Part shown: positions 9,461 through 17,493 of the stretch, in pieces
Layout: each line of letters begins with the position of its first letter
Position numbering within the stretch: the first letter of the stretch is position 1
Assembly: GCF_003555505.1 (NCBI RefSeq)
Contig: NZ_CP032152.1
Coordinates: 2,465,001-2,529,000 of the forward strand
Origin: Thermosynechococcus sichuanensis E542
GTDB lineage: Bacteria > Cyanobacteriota > Cyanobacteriia > Thermosynechococcales > Thermosynechococcaceae
Reading direction: 5' to 3'
Length of the DNA: 64,000 bases
Made by a program: the position numbers and the translations under genes
The notes under the pieces: generated by a model
What the model was told of the DNA's origin: nothing
Databases searched by the model: none
The model's input: only the letters and a program-made list of their open reading frames with translations

Positions 9461-10741
9461 ATGACGACTGCCTTGGGGATTGATTTTGGTACCTCGGGGG
9501 CGCGGGCGATCGCCATTGATCCTGAAGGCAAGATTCTCGCCACTGCTCGTCGTCCGCTGCACCAGCCCGATCAACCCCAAGAATGGGCAGCAACACTGCG
9601 GGCGTTGATTTTAGATATTCCAAGTGCTATCCGTCAGCAAATTCAGCGGATTGCCATTGATGCCACCTCTAGCACCGTTTTCCTCTGTAATGCTCAGGGG
9701 CAGCCCTGTTCACCGGTTCTCCTCTACAACGACGATCGCGCCCAAGATCATGTTCAAACCCTGCGGCAGATTTTAACCACGGAGCACCTTGTCCTGAGTG
9801 CCACCAGTAGTTTAGTCAAGCTGTTGTGGCTCCAGACCCACTACCCAAGGGGAAATGCTGTTTTGGTACACCAAGCCGACTGGCTGGCTTTCTTACTCCA
9901 CGGTCAACTGGGCATTTCCGACTGGCACAATGCCCTGAAGTTGGGCTATGACCCGGCAAAGGAAGCCTACCCCGACTGGTTCCGCCACCCCACGCTTACG
10001 CCCTTGCAGCCCCTGCTCCCTAAGGTCGTGCCCCCCGGTACGGTTCTGGGAAAGGTCACAGCCACCGATTTAGGCTTGTCTCCAAACTGCGAGGTGTGTG
10101 CCGGTACGACCGATAGCATTGCCGCCTTTTTAGCCAGTGGTGCCTCTGAGGTGGGTGAAGCGGTGACCTCCTTGGGGTCAACCCTTGTGCTGAAGCTTTT
10201 GAGTGCCTCTAGGGTAGAGGATTTGAGAGCGGGGATCTATAGTCATCGTTTGGGCGATCGCTGGCTAGTGGGGGGTGCCTCCAACTGTGGCGCGGCGATT
10301 TTAGCCCAGTTTTTCACCCCCGAGGAACTAGAGCGCCTCAGTGCCGAAATGGATGTGAGTCAACCCACGGGCTTGGACTACTATCCTTTGCTCAAGCGGG
10401 GTGAGCGCTTTCCGATTAATGATCCTCACCTAGAGCCTCGCCTAGAGCCACGACCCGCCGACCCTCGCCGCTTTTTGCAGGGACTCCTTGAAAGTCTCAG
10501 TCGCATTGAAGCCCAAGGCTATGCCCAATTGCAGCGTTTGGGTGCCTCACCCCTGAAACGGGTCTGGACGGCCGGCGGGGGTGCCCATAATCCAGCGTGG
10601 TTAGCACTGCGTCAGCAACACCTAGGGGTGCCGGTGGCCATTTCACCCTACACTGAGGCCGCTTATGGAACAGCCCGTCTTGCCCAAGGACAACTCAACT
10701 CGGGTACAACTGCTCCTGAATTTCCAGCTTCAGCCGATTGA
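9461..10741 (+). CDS. FGGY-family sugar kinase, ribulokinase-like
   Basis: A 426-residue FGGY carbohydrate kinase. The N-terminal phosphate-binding loop is ALGIDFGTSGARAIAIDPEG; the substrate-domain piece AIDATSSTVFL and the C-terminal nucleotide-domain motif WTAGGGAHNPAW are also present. The short length matches the cyanobacterial/plant XK-1 subgroup (S. elongatus SePSK), reported to phosphorylate D-ribulose rather than xylulose. It begins 8 bases after the CRR6 gene. Its last 47 bases overlap the 3' end of the convergent GTPase gene. Substrate is inferred. Confidence 0.85.
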   Translation: MTTALGIDFGTSGARAIAIDPEGKILATARRPLHQPDQPQEWAATLRALILDIPSAIRQQIQRIAIDATSSTVFLCNAQGQPCSPVLLYNDDRAQDHVQTLRQILTTEHLVLSATSSLVKLLWLQTHYPRGNAVLVHQADWLAFLLHGQLGISDWHNALKLGYDPAKEAYPDWFRHPTLTPLQPLLPKVVPPGTVLGKVTATDLGLSPNCEVCAGTTDSIAAFLASGASEVGEAVTSLGSTLVLKLLSASRVEDLRAGIYSHRLGDRWLVGGASNCGAAILAQFFTPEELERLSAEMDVSQPTGLDYYPLLKRGERFPINDPHLEPRLEPRPADPRRFLQGLLESLSRIEAQGYAQLQRLGASPLKRVWTAGGGAHNPAWLALRQQHLGVPVAISPYTEAAYGTARLAQGQLNSGTTAPEFPASAD

Positions 10742-12083
10742 GGATATGGCGCTGATCCAGTTGACTGAGGATTTGCTGAACAACAGTTTTGGGTCCTGCA
10801 GCCCCCCAGCCTGCGCCATTGGCAAAATAGGTTTTGGCCACTTGTCCCATCGTATAGGAGGAAACACCAGCAATCCCCGCTTGGGTCATGGCCACCGATA
10901 GATAAGGGCCAAGGGCAATGCCGCCGCTCATGGGCGTAGCCAATCCCAACAATCCCTTGAGGGAACTGAGTCCCAAATTGACGGCAAATTCCCCTAAACT
11001 AATGCTGCCCATGGCAAGGGCAATGGTTTGGAGCAGTTCCTTGGCGCCCGCTTCTGTGAGTTCAATGTCGTAGAGGCGCGAGAGCAGTTGAATCGTCGTC
11101 AAATCAATAACAGCACTGCTGACCATATCGAGCACGGTGACGGGGTTGAGGGCGATCGCCAGTGCCTTGGTCACCGCCCCTTTCCAAATCAGTTGATTGG
11201 CCTCATGATCCCGCAGTTGCAGCTTGTAGCGGGCTAACTCTTCACTCACTTTATTAGCAAAGAGCATTGAATTAAGGGCAATCAGGGCTTTGCCTTCGCG
11301 CTCTAGCACCTCCAAGATTTTCCGTTTCAAGGGTTCCACTTGGGGGGCACCGACGGTCATTTTTACCTGTACTCGTCCTTGGCTATCCCGCTGCACTTGG
11401 GGGACAAGGGGGGCTGCTGCCACCATAACAATTTCTTCAGGGGAAAGGAGTTCTTTGACCCGCTCATCGCGGATTTTGGTGTAGATGGCCTCGCGATCCG
11501 CCTCTGGGTACTGATCCACTTTGTTAAAGACCAGAATCATTGGCTTGCCCGCCTGCCGCAGCTCACTGAGGGCTTGGTATTCAAGACGGGTCAAGTCCCC
11601 GGCAATGACAAAGAGAATCAAATCCGCTTGGGCAGCGACCTCCCGTGCCAGTTGCTCCCGTGCCGCGCCATTAACTTCGTCTAATCCCGGTGTATCAATT
11701 AGGCGGATGGGATTGCCACGCTGGGCTTCAGAAATTTGCCAAAGGACACTAGCTTCTTTTTGCGTGACACCATGAATCGGCCCCGTGGCAAAGTAGGGTT
11801 CTCCCAGCAGGGCATTTAGCAGGGAGGATTTGCCCCGCCCCACCATGCCAAAGACGGCAATTTGCACGACCCCATAGTGGAGCTTGTCGAGCATTTCTTC
11901 GAGGTCAGCGATCGCGCGGGCGAGGGAGGCTTTTTCAGGGCTAGTGGCTTTGCACTCGAACAGTAATTTTTCAAGGGCACTCTTGGCCGCTTCGTAGCTA
12001 CGGGCACTTTGGTAGTCTTCAAGATCATCAATTGTGCCTTGAAGTTCCTTTAGGAGGGAATTCGCTGGCGATCGCTCTATCAC
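10695..12083 (-). CDS. GTP-binding protein with DUF697 membrane domain
   Basis: A 462-residue Era/dynamin-like GTPase. The G1 P-loop GMVGRGKSSLLNALLG starts near residue 80, G3 is DTPGLDEV near 130, and G4 NKVDQ is near 185. The C-terminal third (about 300-440) has several hydrophobic helices rich in Gly/Ala, typical of the DUF697 domain, so the protein is probably membrane-associated. The cellular role is unknown; relatives in cyanobacteria are numerous. GTG start at 12083. The 3' end runs 47 bases into the convergent sugar kinase gene. Upstream lies tRNA-Arg on the same strand. Confidence 0.85.
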   Translation of the reverse strand: MIERSPANSLLKELQGTIDDLEDYQSARSYEAAKSALEKLLFECKATSPEKASLARAIADLEEMLDKLHYGVVQIAVFGMVGRGKSSLLNALLGEPYFATGPIHGVTQKEASVLWQISEAQRGNPIRLIDTPGLDEVNGAAREQLAREVAAQADLILFVIAGDLTRLEYQALSELRQAGKPMILVFNKVDQYPEADREAIYTKIRDERVKELLSPEEIVMVAAAPLVPQVQRDSQGRVQVKMTVGAPQVEPLKRKILEVLEREGKALIALNSMLFANKVSEELARYKLQLRDHEANQLIWKGAVTKALAIALNPVTVLDMVSSAVIDLTTIQLLSRLYDIELTEAGAKELLQTIALAMGSISLGEFAVNLGLSSLKGLLGLATPMSGGIALGPYLSVAMTQAGIAGVSSYTMGQVAKTYFANGAGWGAAGPKTVVQQILSQLDQRHILNRLKLEIQEQLYPS

Positions 12084-12135
12084 AGATGCAACACTAACAT
12101 CACAAAGATTTGCTTTTTATTCTAAGGGCAAGAAC

Positions 12136-12208
12136 GGGACTGGTGCGATTTGAACGCACGGCCTAGCGCTTAGGAGGCGCTCGCTCTATCCGACTGAGCT
12201 ACAGCCCC
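12136..12208 (-). tRNA. trnR-CCU: tRNA-Arg (anticodon CCU)
   Basis: A 73-base cloverleaf on the minus strand. The acceptor stem pairs GGGGCTG with CAGTCCC (one G-U). The D-stem is GCTC/GAGC, the anticodon stem AGCGC/GCGCT closes the loop CTCCTAA giving anticodon CCU, and the T-stem GTGCG/CGCAC closes TTCAAAT. CCU reads the AGG arginine codon. No CCA is encoded, as usual in cyanobacteria. Confidence 0.96.
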
Positions 12209-12246
12209 AAAGAGATACCTTCTATCCTAGCGAGTTTCGATCGCCC

Positions 12247-12837
12247 CTAGGCTACTGGCGCGATGATTGCCCCGTTAGCTAAGGCGTCAATTTCCTGAAA
12301 CAAGCGCTCTAGGGGAGCATTGGGTTCTAAAAACGAGAAGAGATGCTTGTAGCGCAGCTTGCCTTCCTGATCAATGAGAAACTGCGCTGGCAGGGGTGCC
12401 CCCAAAGCTTGACCGGTGCGATATTTGCGAAAGACTTGGCAACTGGGGTCATAGAGCAGGGGCATCTTTAAGTCCATATCCGCCTTGACCTTCTCACTTT
12501 GCTGGGCATCGGTACTGGTGACCACAAGAACCGCCACTCCCTTGCCTTGAAATGTTTCATAGTTTTCATTCAAGGCCTTGAGATAGGGATAGCAGACTGG
12601 GCAGTATTGGTGCTCCGTGAAGATGCGAGTAAACACCAGCAAGAGCGGCTGCTCTTTCCACACTTTTGAAAGGCGAACGGGCGCACTCAACCCTACGCCG
12701 GGTAATTCCACATCGGGAACCAGCGCCCCCCGTTGCAATTGGTTTTGGGGCGGCAGTGGCCACGCATTTTGCCAAAAGCGCTCATTAAAGAGGCCACTAA
12801 AGTTGGTGGAGGTGAGGAACGGTAATTGAACAGCCAT
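12247..12837 (-). CDS. Peroxiredoxin-like (AhpC/TSA fold) protein
   Basis: A 196-residue thioredoxin-fold protein. The redox motif is Cys79-Pro-Val-Cys82 in FTEHQYCPVCYPYLKALN, at the position of the peroxidatic Cys of AhpC/TSA proteins but as a CPVC pair rather than the usual TxxC. Other fold markers are LLLVFTRIF, VVTSTDAQQSEKVKAD and PAQFLIDQEGKLRYKH. A third Cys lies in SCQVFRKY. No signal peptide is evident, so it probably acts in the cytoplasm or at the membrane. Function as peroxidase versus thiol oxidoreductase is not decided by sequence. ATG at 12837; ndhH lies 29 bases upstream. Confidence 0.75.
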   Translation of the reverse strand: MAVQLPFLTSTNFSGLFNERFWQNAWPLPPQNQLQRGALVPDVELPGVGLSAPVRLSKVWKEQPLLLVFTRIFTEHQYCPVCYPYLKALNENYETFQGKGVAVLVVTSTDAQQSEKVKADMDLKMPLLYDPSCQVFRKYRTGQALGAPLPAQFLIDQEGKLRYKHLFSFLEPNAPLERLFQEIDALANGAIIAPVA

Positions 12838-12866
12838 AGCTTCCTCGCTGGTGGCTCAACAGTTGC

Positions 12867-14051
12867 CTAGCGATCGACGGATCCCATAATCACATCGATA
12901 CTGCCAAGGATAGCAACAATATCCGCCACTTTCATCCCCTTCAGCAACTGGGGCAGCACTTGCAGGTTATTGAAATCCGGTGGCCGAATCTTCCAGCGCC
13001 AAGGGAAGACATTATCATCCCCAATCAGGTAAATCCCTAGCTCCCCTTTCCCCGATTCAACCCGCACATAGTGCTCCCCTTTGGGAATTTTGAAAGTGGG
13101 AGCCAGCTTCTTACCAAGATACTGATAGTCAAAGCCATTCCACTCTGACTTGGCACCCTCGAGCATCCGCTTGGCTTCGAGGTTTTCGTAGGGACCACCG
13201 GGCAGCCCATCCAAGGCTTGGCGAATGATCTTCACCGATTCGCGCATTTCCTGAATGCGGACAATGTAGCGGGCAAGGCAATCGCCTTCCGTGGCCACGG
13301 GTACATCCCAGTCAAAGTCGTCATAGCACTCGTAGTGATCCACCTTGCGTAGATCCCACTTCACTCCAGAGGCACGGAGCATTGGCCCCGATAGCCCCCA
13401 GTTAATGGCATCCTCACGGCTAATTTTGCCCACACCCTGTAAGCGGCGCACAAAGATGGGATTGTTGGTGATTAGGCGCTCGTACTCGTCCACTTTGGGT
13501 AGGAAGTAATCGCAAAAATCACGGCACTTCGTTACCCAGCCATAGGTGAGGTCGGCGGCCACTCCCCCCATACGGAAGTAGTTGTTGTTGATGAAGCGCA
13601 TGCCTGTGGCGGCTTCAAAGAGATCGTAGATGTATTCCCGCTCGCGGAAGATGTAGAAAAAGGGCGTCTGGGCACCGACATCCGCCAAGAAGGGGCCTAA
13701 CCACAGGAGGTGATTAGCAATGCGGTTCAACTCCAGCATGATCACGCGGATATAGCTGGCACGCTTGGGCACGGGAATACCCGCCAACTTTTCAGGAGCG
13801 TTGACAGTGACCGCTTCGTTAAACATCCCTGCGGCGTAATCCCAACGACTCACGTAGGGAATAAACATAATGTTGGTGCGGTTTTCGGCAATTTTCTCCA
13901 TGCCGCGATGGAGGTAGCCAATCACCGGCTCACAGTCAATGACATCTTCGCCATCAAGGGTCACCATTAACCGCAAAACCCCGTGCATGGAGGGATGGTG
14001 CGGCCCCATGTTGATGACCATGGGTTCTGTGCGAGTCTCTATCGTGGGCAT
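12867..14051 (-). CDS. ndhH: NAD(P)H-quinone oxidoreductase subunit H (NDH-1)
   Basis: Homologue of the 49-kDa/NuoD subunit of complex I. It sits in the peripheral arm of cyanobacterial NDH-1 on the cytoplasmic side of the thylakoid, helping form the plastoquinone pocket for cyclic electron flow and respiration. The protein reads [20 protein letters not shown] at the start, with [13 protein letters not shown] and the C-terminal [11 protein letters not shown] chose ATG 14051, giving 394 residues as I recall for Thermosynechococcus NdhH; an ATG at 14060 would add three residues. Monocistronic here or followed by the peroxiredoxin gene. Confidence 0.97.
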   Translation of the reverse strand: MPTIETRTEPMVINMGPHHPSMHGVLRLMVTLDGEDVIDCEPVIGYLHRGMEKIAENRTNIMFIPYVSRWDYAAGMFNEAVTVNAPEKLAGIPVPKRASYIRVIMLELNRIANHLLWLGPFLADVGAQTPFFYIFREREYIYDLFEAATGMRFINNNYFRMGGVAADLTYGWVTKCRDFCDYFLPKVDEYERLITNNPIFVRRLQGVGKISREDAINWGLSGPMLRASGVKWDLRKVDHYECYDDFDWDVPVATEGDCLARYIVRIQEMRESVKIIRQALDGLPGGPYENLEAKRMLEGAKSEWNGFDYQYLGKKLAPTFKIPKGEHYVRVESGKGELGIYLIGDDNVFPWRWKIRPPDFNNLQVLPQLLKGMKVADIVAILGSIDVIMGSVDR

Positions 14052-14146
14052 AGATGGCAATTCCGCTAGAGGGTGGAAGGCTGAGACCTTACTCTTGATA
14101 TGCTACACAGGTTTTCACCGCTTGCCAATTCAAATTTGCTTATGGC

Positions 14147-15436
14147 TTAGATAACGGTGCCATCGGGGATCACGGCATTTTTGAGAATCACCACGACCCC
14201 ACTGCGGATATAGAATCCCTGATCCTCACGGTTGGATTCTTCAACATGGTCTTTGTTGATGATTTTGACATCGTGACCAATGCAGGCATTTTTATCGACA
14301 ATTGCGCGGCGAATGACACTGTTGGCACCGATGCCGATGGGGATTTTGCGTTGCAGAGCGAGCTGGTGGCGCTGGGCTGAGTCTTGGTAGTAGTCTGCCC
14401 CCATCAAAAGGGAATGGTCAATGACACACCCTGATTCCACTCGCGATCGCACCCCTAACACGGAATGGTGGACTTGGCATTCTTTGAGGATGCAACCTTC
14501 ACTAATGATTGATTCTGTAATCGTGCAACTGAGCATCTTGCTGGGGGGCAAATAGCGGGGACGGGTGTAAATCGGTGCGTTTTCGTCGTAGAAGCTAAAG
14601 GGAGGCTGAGGTTGTTGGGTGAGGGCAAGGTTGGCTTCATAGAAGGAGCCAATGGTTCCAATATCTTCCCAGTAGCCATTAAAGACATAGGTTTGGACAA
14701 GATGAGAACGGGCGGCAGCGGGGATGATTTCTTTGCCAAAGTCCGTGGCATCGGCCATCTGTTGCAACAGATCAATGAGGACTTGCCGCTTAAAGACATA
14801 AATGCCCATGGAGGCAATGTAGGGTTTGCGCTGGGCTTCCTCAGTACTAAGCCCGTAGCGGGTTGTGTCCACCCGCATATCCCGTAGGGCATTCCCTGTC
14901 GGCTTTTCGCGAAAGTCGGTGACTCGGCCGGTGTCATCTACCTTAATCAAGCCAAAGCCAGAGGCGGACTTCTCATCGACAGGCAACACCGACAGGGTAA
15001 TGTCGGCACCCGTATCGCGATGGCGCTGCACAAAAAGACGATAGTCCATGCGGTAGAGGTGATCTCCTGAAAGAATCAGGTATTCATCCACATCCCAGTC
15101 GGCCAAGAGCCACAGGTATTGACGCACCGCATCAGCCGTGCCTTGGAACCAGTTAGGATTTTCTGGAGTTTGCTGAGCTGCTAAGACTTCGACAAAGCCG
15201 CCCGTTAGGCCGGGGAAGGTATAAGTACGGGCAATATGACGGTTGAGGGAGGCCGAGTTGAATTGGGTCAGGACGTAAATGTTATTGATTTCGGAGTTGA
15301 TGCAATTGCTCACAGGAATATCAATGAGGCGATATTTTCCAGCAAGGGGAACCGCAGGCTTGGCACGACGCTTGGTCAAGGGATAGAGACGTGTTCCGGC
15401 ACCGCCCCCAAGGATAATCGCCAGGACTCGTTTCAT
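14147..15436 (-). CDS. glgC: Glucose-1-phosphate adenylyltransferase (ADP-glucose pyrophosphorylase)
   Basis: Makes ADP-glucose from glucose-1-phosphate and ATP, the committed step of glycogen synthesis. The nucleotidyltransferase motif [20 protein letters not shown] is at the N-terminus, with [16 protein letters not shown] and [13 protein letters not shown] behind it. The C-terminal left-handed beta-helix includes [18 protein letters not shown], and the family C-terminus [12 protein letters not shown] appears as [24 protein letters not shown] in two parts. I chose ATG 15436 because GGAG lies six bases upstream and the 429-residue product matches cyanobacterial GlgC. The frame is open about 285 bases further upstream but without family similarity. 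Confidence 0.96.
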   Translation of the reverse strand: MKRVLAIILGGGAGTRLYPLTKRRAKPAVPLAGKYRLIDIPVSNCINSEINNIYVLTQFNSASLNRHIARTYTFPGLTGGFVEVLAAQQTPENPNWFQGTADAVRQYLWLLADWDVDEYLILSGDHLYRMDYRLFVQRHRDTGADITLSVLPVDEKSASGFGLIKVDDTGRVTDFREKPTGNALRDMRVDTTRYGLSTEEAQRKPYIASMGIYVFKRQVLIDLLQQMADATDFGKEIIPAAARSHLVQTYVFNGYWEDIGTIGSFYEANLALTQQPQPPFSFYDENAPIYTRPRYLPPSKMLSCTITESIISEGCILKECQVHHSVLGVRSRVESGCVIDHSLLMGADYYQDSAQRHQLALQRKIPIGIGANSVIRRAIVDKNACIGHDVKIINKDHVEESNREDQGFYIRSGVVVILKNAVIPDGTVI

Positions 15437-15579
15437 TGAAAACTCCATCTGAACGGCCACATCAACAGTGTACGCTGTGGTGGCACTTCTCTTTGCGCAG
15501 GGGACGCCTTTTGGTAAAGAAGCCGCGCAATGGCATGATAATGATACTTGGTCGTTGATCCCAAGCGGGGAGGGGCAGC

Positions 15580-15783
15580 ATGGGATTTGTGGACATTGCG
15601 ATCGCGGATCTAGCAGCGGACTACGGCGTGTCGGTCGAAACTGTCTGTGCATGGTGCGATCGCTTGGGTATTCGCTATACCAGTCCACAAACGCGCTTGC
15701 CCCTTGAGGATGCCAAAGCAATTATTTTGGCCTTGACGAACCCTGCCCCCACCAAGGATCAACCAGACACACCGCAATCGTAA
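15580..15783 (+). CDS. Small conserved protein upstream of psbV (IF-2 N-domain-like)
   Basis: A 67-residue acidic protein with a good GGGAGGGG ribosome site just upstream of ATG 15580. Residues 5-50 ([20 protein letters not shown], then [11 protein letters not shown]) have the helix-turn pattern of the small domain at the N-terminus of translation factor IF-2, or of a MerR/excisionase-like DNA-binding helix pair. I do not know a characterised homologue. It ends 21 bases before psbV and may be cotranscribed with it. It is real on grounds of ribosome site, codon usage and position, but function is open. Confidence 0.7.
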   Translation: MGFVDIAIADLAADYGVSVETVCAWCDRLGIRYTSPQTRLPLEDAKAIILALTNPAPTKDQPDTPQS

Positions 15784-15804
15784 GACCTGCTTATTGGGAG
15801 AACT

Positions 15805-16296
15805 ATGTTAAAAAAATGCGTTTGGCTTGCGGTCGCTCTCTGCCTCTGCCTCTGGCAACTGACCACGGGCACAGCACTGGCCGCCGAACTGACCCCTGAA
15901 GTCCTGACTGTCCCCCTCAACAGCGAGGGCAAAACAATTACGCTGACGGAAAAACAATACCTAGAGGGCAAGCGTCTCTTTCAGTATGCTTGTGCCTCCT
16001 GCCATGTGGGGGGGATTACCAAAACAAACCCCAACTTGGATTTGCGTACAGAAACCCTCGCCCTAGCCACGCCACCACGGGACAACATTGAAGGCCTAGT
16101 GGACTACATGAAGAACCCCACCACCTACGATGGTGAGCAAGAAATTGCTGAAGTTCACCCCAGTCTGCGCAGTGCCGATATTTTCCCGAAAATGCGCAAT
16201 CTGACGGAAAAAGATTTGGTGGCGATCGCTGGCCATATTCTCGTTGAACCCAAAATCTTGGGGGATAAGTGGGGCGGTGGCAAAATTTACTACTAA
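15805..16296 (+). CDS. psbV: Cytochrome c550, photosystem II extrinsic protein
   Basis: A 163-residue precursor. The signal peptide ends at ALA before residue 27, sending the protein to the thylakoid lumen. There it caps the oxygen-evolving complex of PSII and stabilises Ca2+/Cl- binding. The heme motif is Cys63-x-x-Cys66-His67 (CASCH); the distal axial ligand is His118, equal to mature His92 of the known structure. The C-terminus ends KIYY. It differs from my recollection of T. elongatus PsbV at only a few positions, supporting a close relative. Followed 30 bases later by psbV2. Confidence 0.98.
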   Translation: MLKKCVWLAVALCLCLWQLTTGTALAAELTPEVLTVPLNSEGKTITLTEKQYLEGKRLFQYACASCHVGGITKTNPNLDLRTETLALATPPRDNIEGLVDYMKNPTTYDGEQEIAEVHPSLRSADIFPKMRNLTEKDLVAIAGHILVEPKILGDKWGGGKIYY

Positions 16297-16326
16297 CGAC
16301 TTGTAACAAGGATCTTCCCAACACCC

Positions 16327-16854
16327 ATGTACCAACCTCACTTTTGGCAACGGTCTGTCGGCTGGCTTTGTGGTAGCCTTTTCATTCTGCTGTTGAGCTG
16401 GTCAATCCCACCGGCAACGGCATTAGCAGCCGCCGGGGTAGATAACTATGTGATCCAGTACCTGAAGGTAACGGATACGGTAGAATTGCCCCTCAACGAT
16501 CGCGGTGAGACCAAAACCTTCACAGCAGTGGACTTGACCCGTGGCAAGCGCCTCTTTGAGGAAAACTGCAAAAATTGCCATGTTGGTGGCAGTACATTAC
16601 CTAATCCCCTCGTGTCCCTCTCCCTAAAGGATCTCAAGGGGGCAACGCCGCCACGGGATACGATTGCCAGCCTCGTGGCCTTTCAGCGATCGCCGATGTC
16701 TTACGATGGCAGCGAAGAGAGTTATTCCTGCCGTCGCGTAAGTGAGGACTGGTTGACCACGGAACAGCTTGAGACTTTAGCTGCCTTTATTTTACGAGCG
16801 GCAGACGTCGCGCCCGGTTGGGGCGTAGAAAGCTTTCCGGACAGTGCCCCCTAG
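16327..16854 (+). CDS. psbV2: Cytochrome c550-like protein PsbV2
   Basis: A 175-residue paralogue of PsbV in tandem with it. The signal peptide (hydrophobic core 11-30, cleavage near ATALAA) targets the lumen. The heme motif is Cys81-x-x-Cys84-His85 (CKNCH). The region where PsbV has its distal heme ligand His118 reads SPMSYDGSEESYSCRRVSED here, with Cys135 about one position away and no His. PsbV2 of T. elongatus was reported to have His/Cys heme ligation and a very low redox potential; this sequence keeps the Cys. Its physiological role is unsettled. ATG at 16327. Confidence 0.95.
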   Translation: MYQPHFWQRSVGWLCGSLFILLLSWSIPPATALAAAGVDNYVIQYLKVTDTVELPLNDRGETKTFTAVDLTRGKRLFEENCKNCHVGGSTLPNPLVSLSLKDLKGATPPRDTIASLVAFQRSPMSYDGSEESYSCRRVSEDWLTTEQLETLAAFILRAADVAPGWGVESFPDSAP

Positions 16855-16953
16855 GTTGGGAACTTTGCTACACTGACCTTTGGTGAATCTTGCACCCCTT
16901 GATTTTTGGGGCTTTATCCATACCCTGACGCATTCCATGAAAGGAGAACTCCG

Positions 16954-17292
16954 TTGAAAAAGCTATTCATTCGTGTTTGCGTGATCGCGATCGCGCTATT
17001 TGTCAGCCTCACCCCTGCGGCCTTTGCGGCAGATTTAGCCAATGGTGCCAAAGTCTTTAGCGGCAACTGTGCAGCCTGTCACATGGGGGGTGGCAATGTG
17101 GTGATGGCCAACAAAACCCTGAAGAAAGAAGCCCTTGAACAATTTGGCATGTACTCTGAGGATGCCATTATCTACCAAGTGCAGCACGGCAAAAATGCGA
17201 TGCCGGCCTTTGCCGGTCGTCTTACCGATGAACAAATTCAAGATGTGGCTGCCTACGTGCTGGATCAAGCTGCCAAGGGTTGGGCAGGCTAA
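16954..17292 (+). CDS. petJ: Cytochrome c6 (soluble lumenal electron carrier)
   Basis: Carries electrons from cytochrome b6f to photosystem I in the thylakoid lumen. A 112-residue precursor with signal peptide cut after residue 25 (AFA). The heme motif is Cys39-x-x-Cys42-His43 (CAACH), and the axial Met83 (mature Met58) lies in [13 protein letters not shown] chose the TTG at 16954 because AAGGAG lies five to ten bases upstream and the product begins MKKLFIRV as in relatives; the frame is open upstream to 16906 without similarity. A strong terminator follows at 17325. Confidence 0.97.
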   Translation: MKKLFIRVCVIAIALFVSLTPAAFAADLANGAKVFSGNCAACHMGGGNVVMANKTLKKEALEQFGMYSEDAIIYQVQHGKNAMPAFAGRLTDEQIQDVAAYVLDQAAKGWAG

Positions 17293-17324
17293 AATTGCCA
17301 CAGTCGGAAAATAACGATTGATGA

Positions 17325-17357
17325 AGGGTGTAGGCCTAAGTTCTACATCCTTTTTTT
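17325..17357 (+). terminator. Rho-independent terminator of petJ
   Basis: A nine-pair stem, AGGGTGTAG (17325-17333) with CTACATCCT (17343-17351), one G-U pair, a nine-base loop, and a run of T. It lies 33 bases after the petJ stop and separates the cytochrome cluster from the histidine kinase gene. Confidence 0.85.
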
Positions 17358-17493
17358 GTCCTAAGAGTACCTTAGAAAGCATAGATACTCTGCTCTGAAT
17401 GCTCTAGGCGATCCTCTCTAGAACCAACGCAATTCATATACACAATATAATGATGAAAGACTTGCTCCTACGAAAAGGCGGTACACTTGGGTC

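Noticed and set aside
15437-15721. Longer N-terminus of GlgC
   Set aside because: The added 95 residues are Cys/Pro-rich without family similarity, and GGAG precedes ATG 15436.
16327-16854. psbV2 as a pseudogene duplicate of psbV
   Set aside because: Signal peptide, CKNCH heme motif, Cys135 and full length are all intact with normal codon usage.
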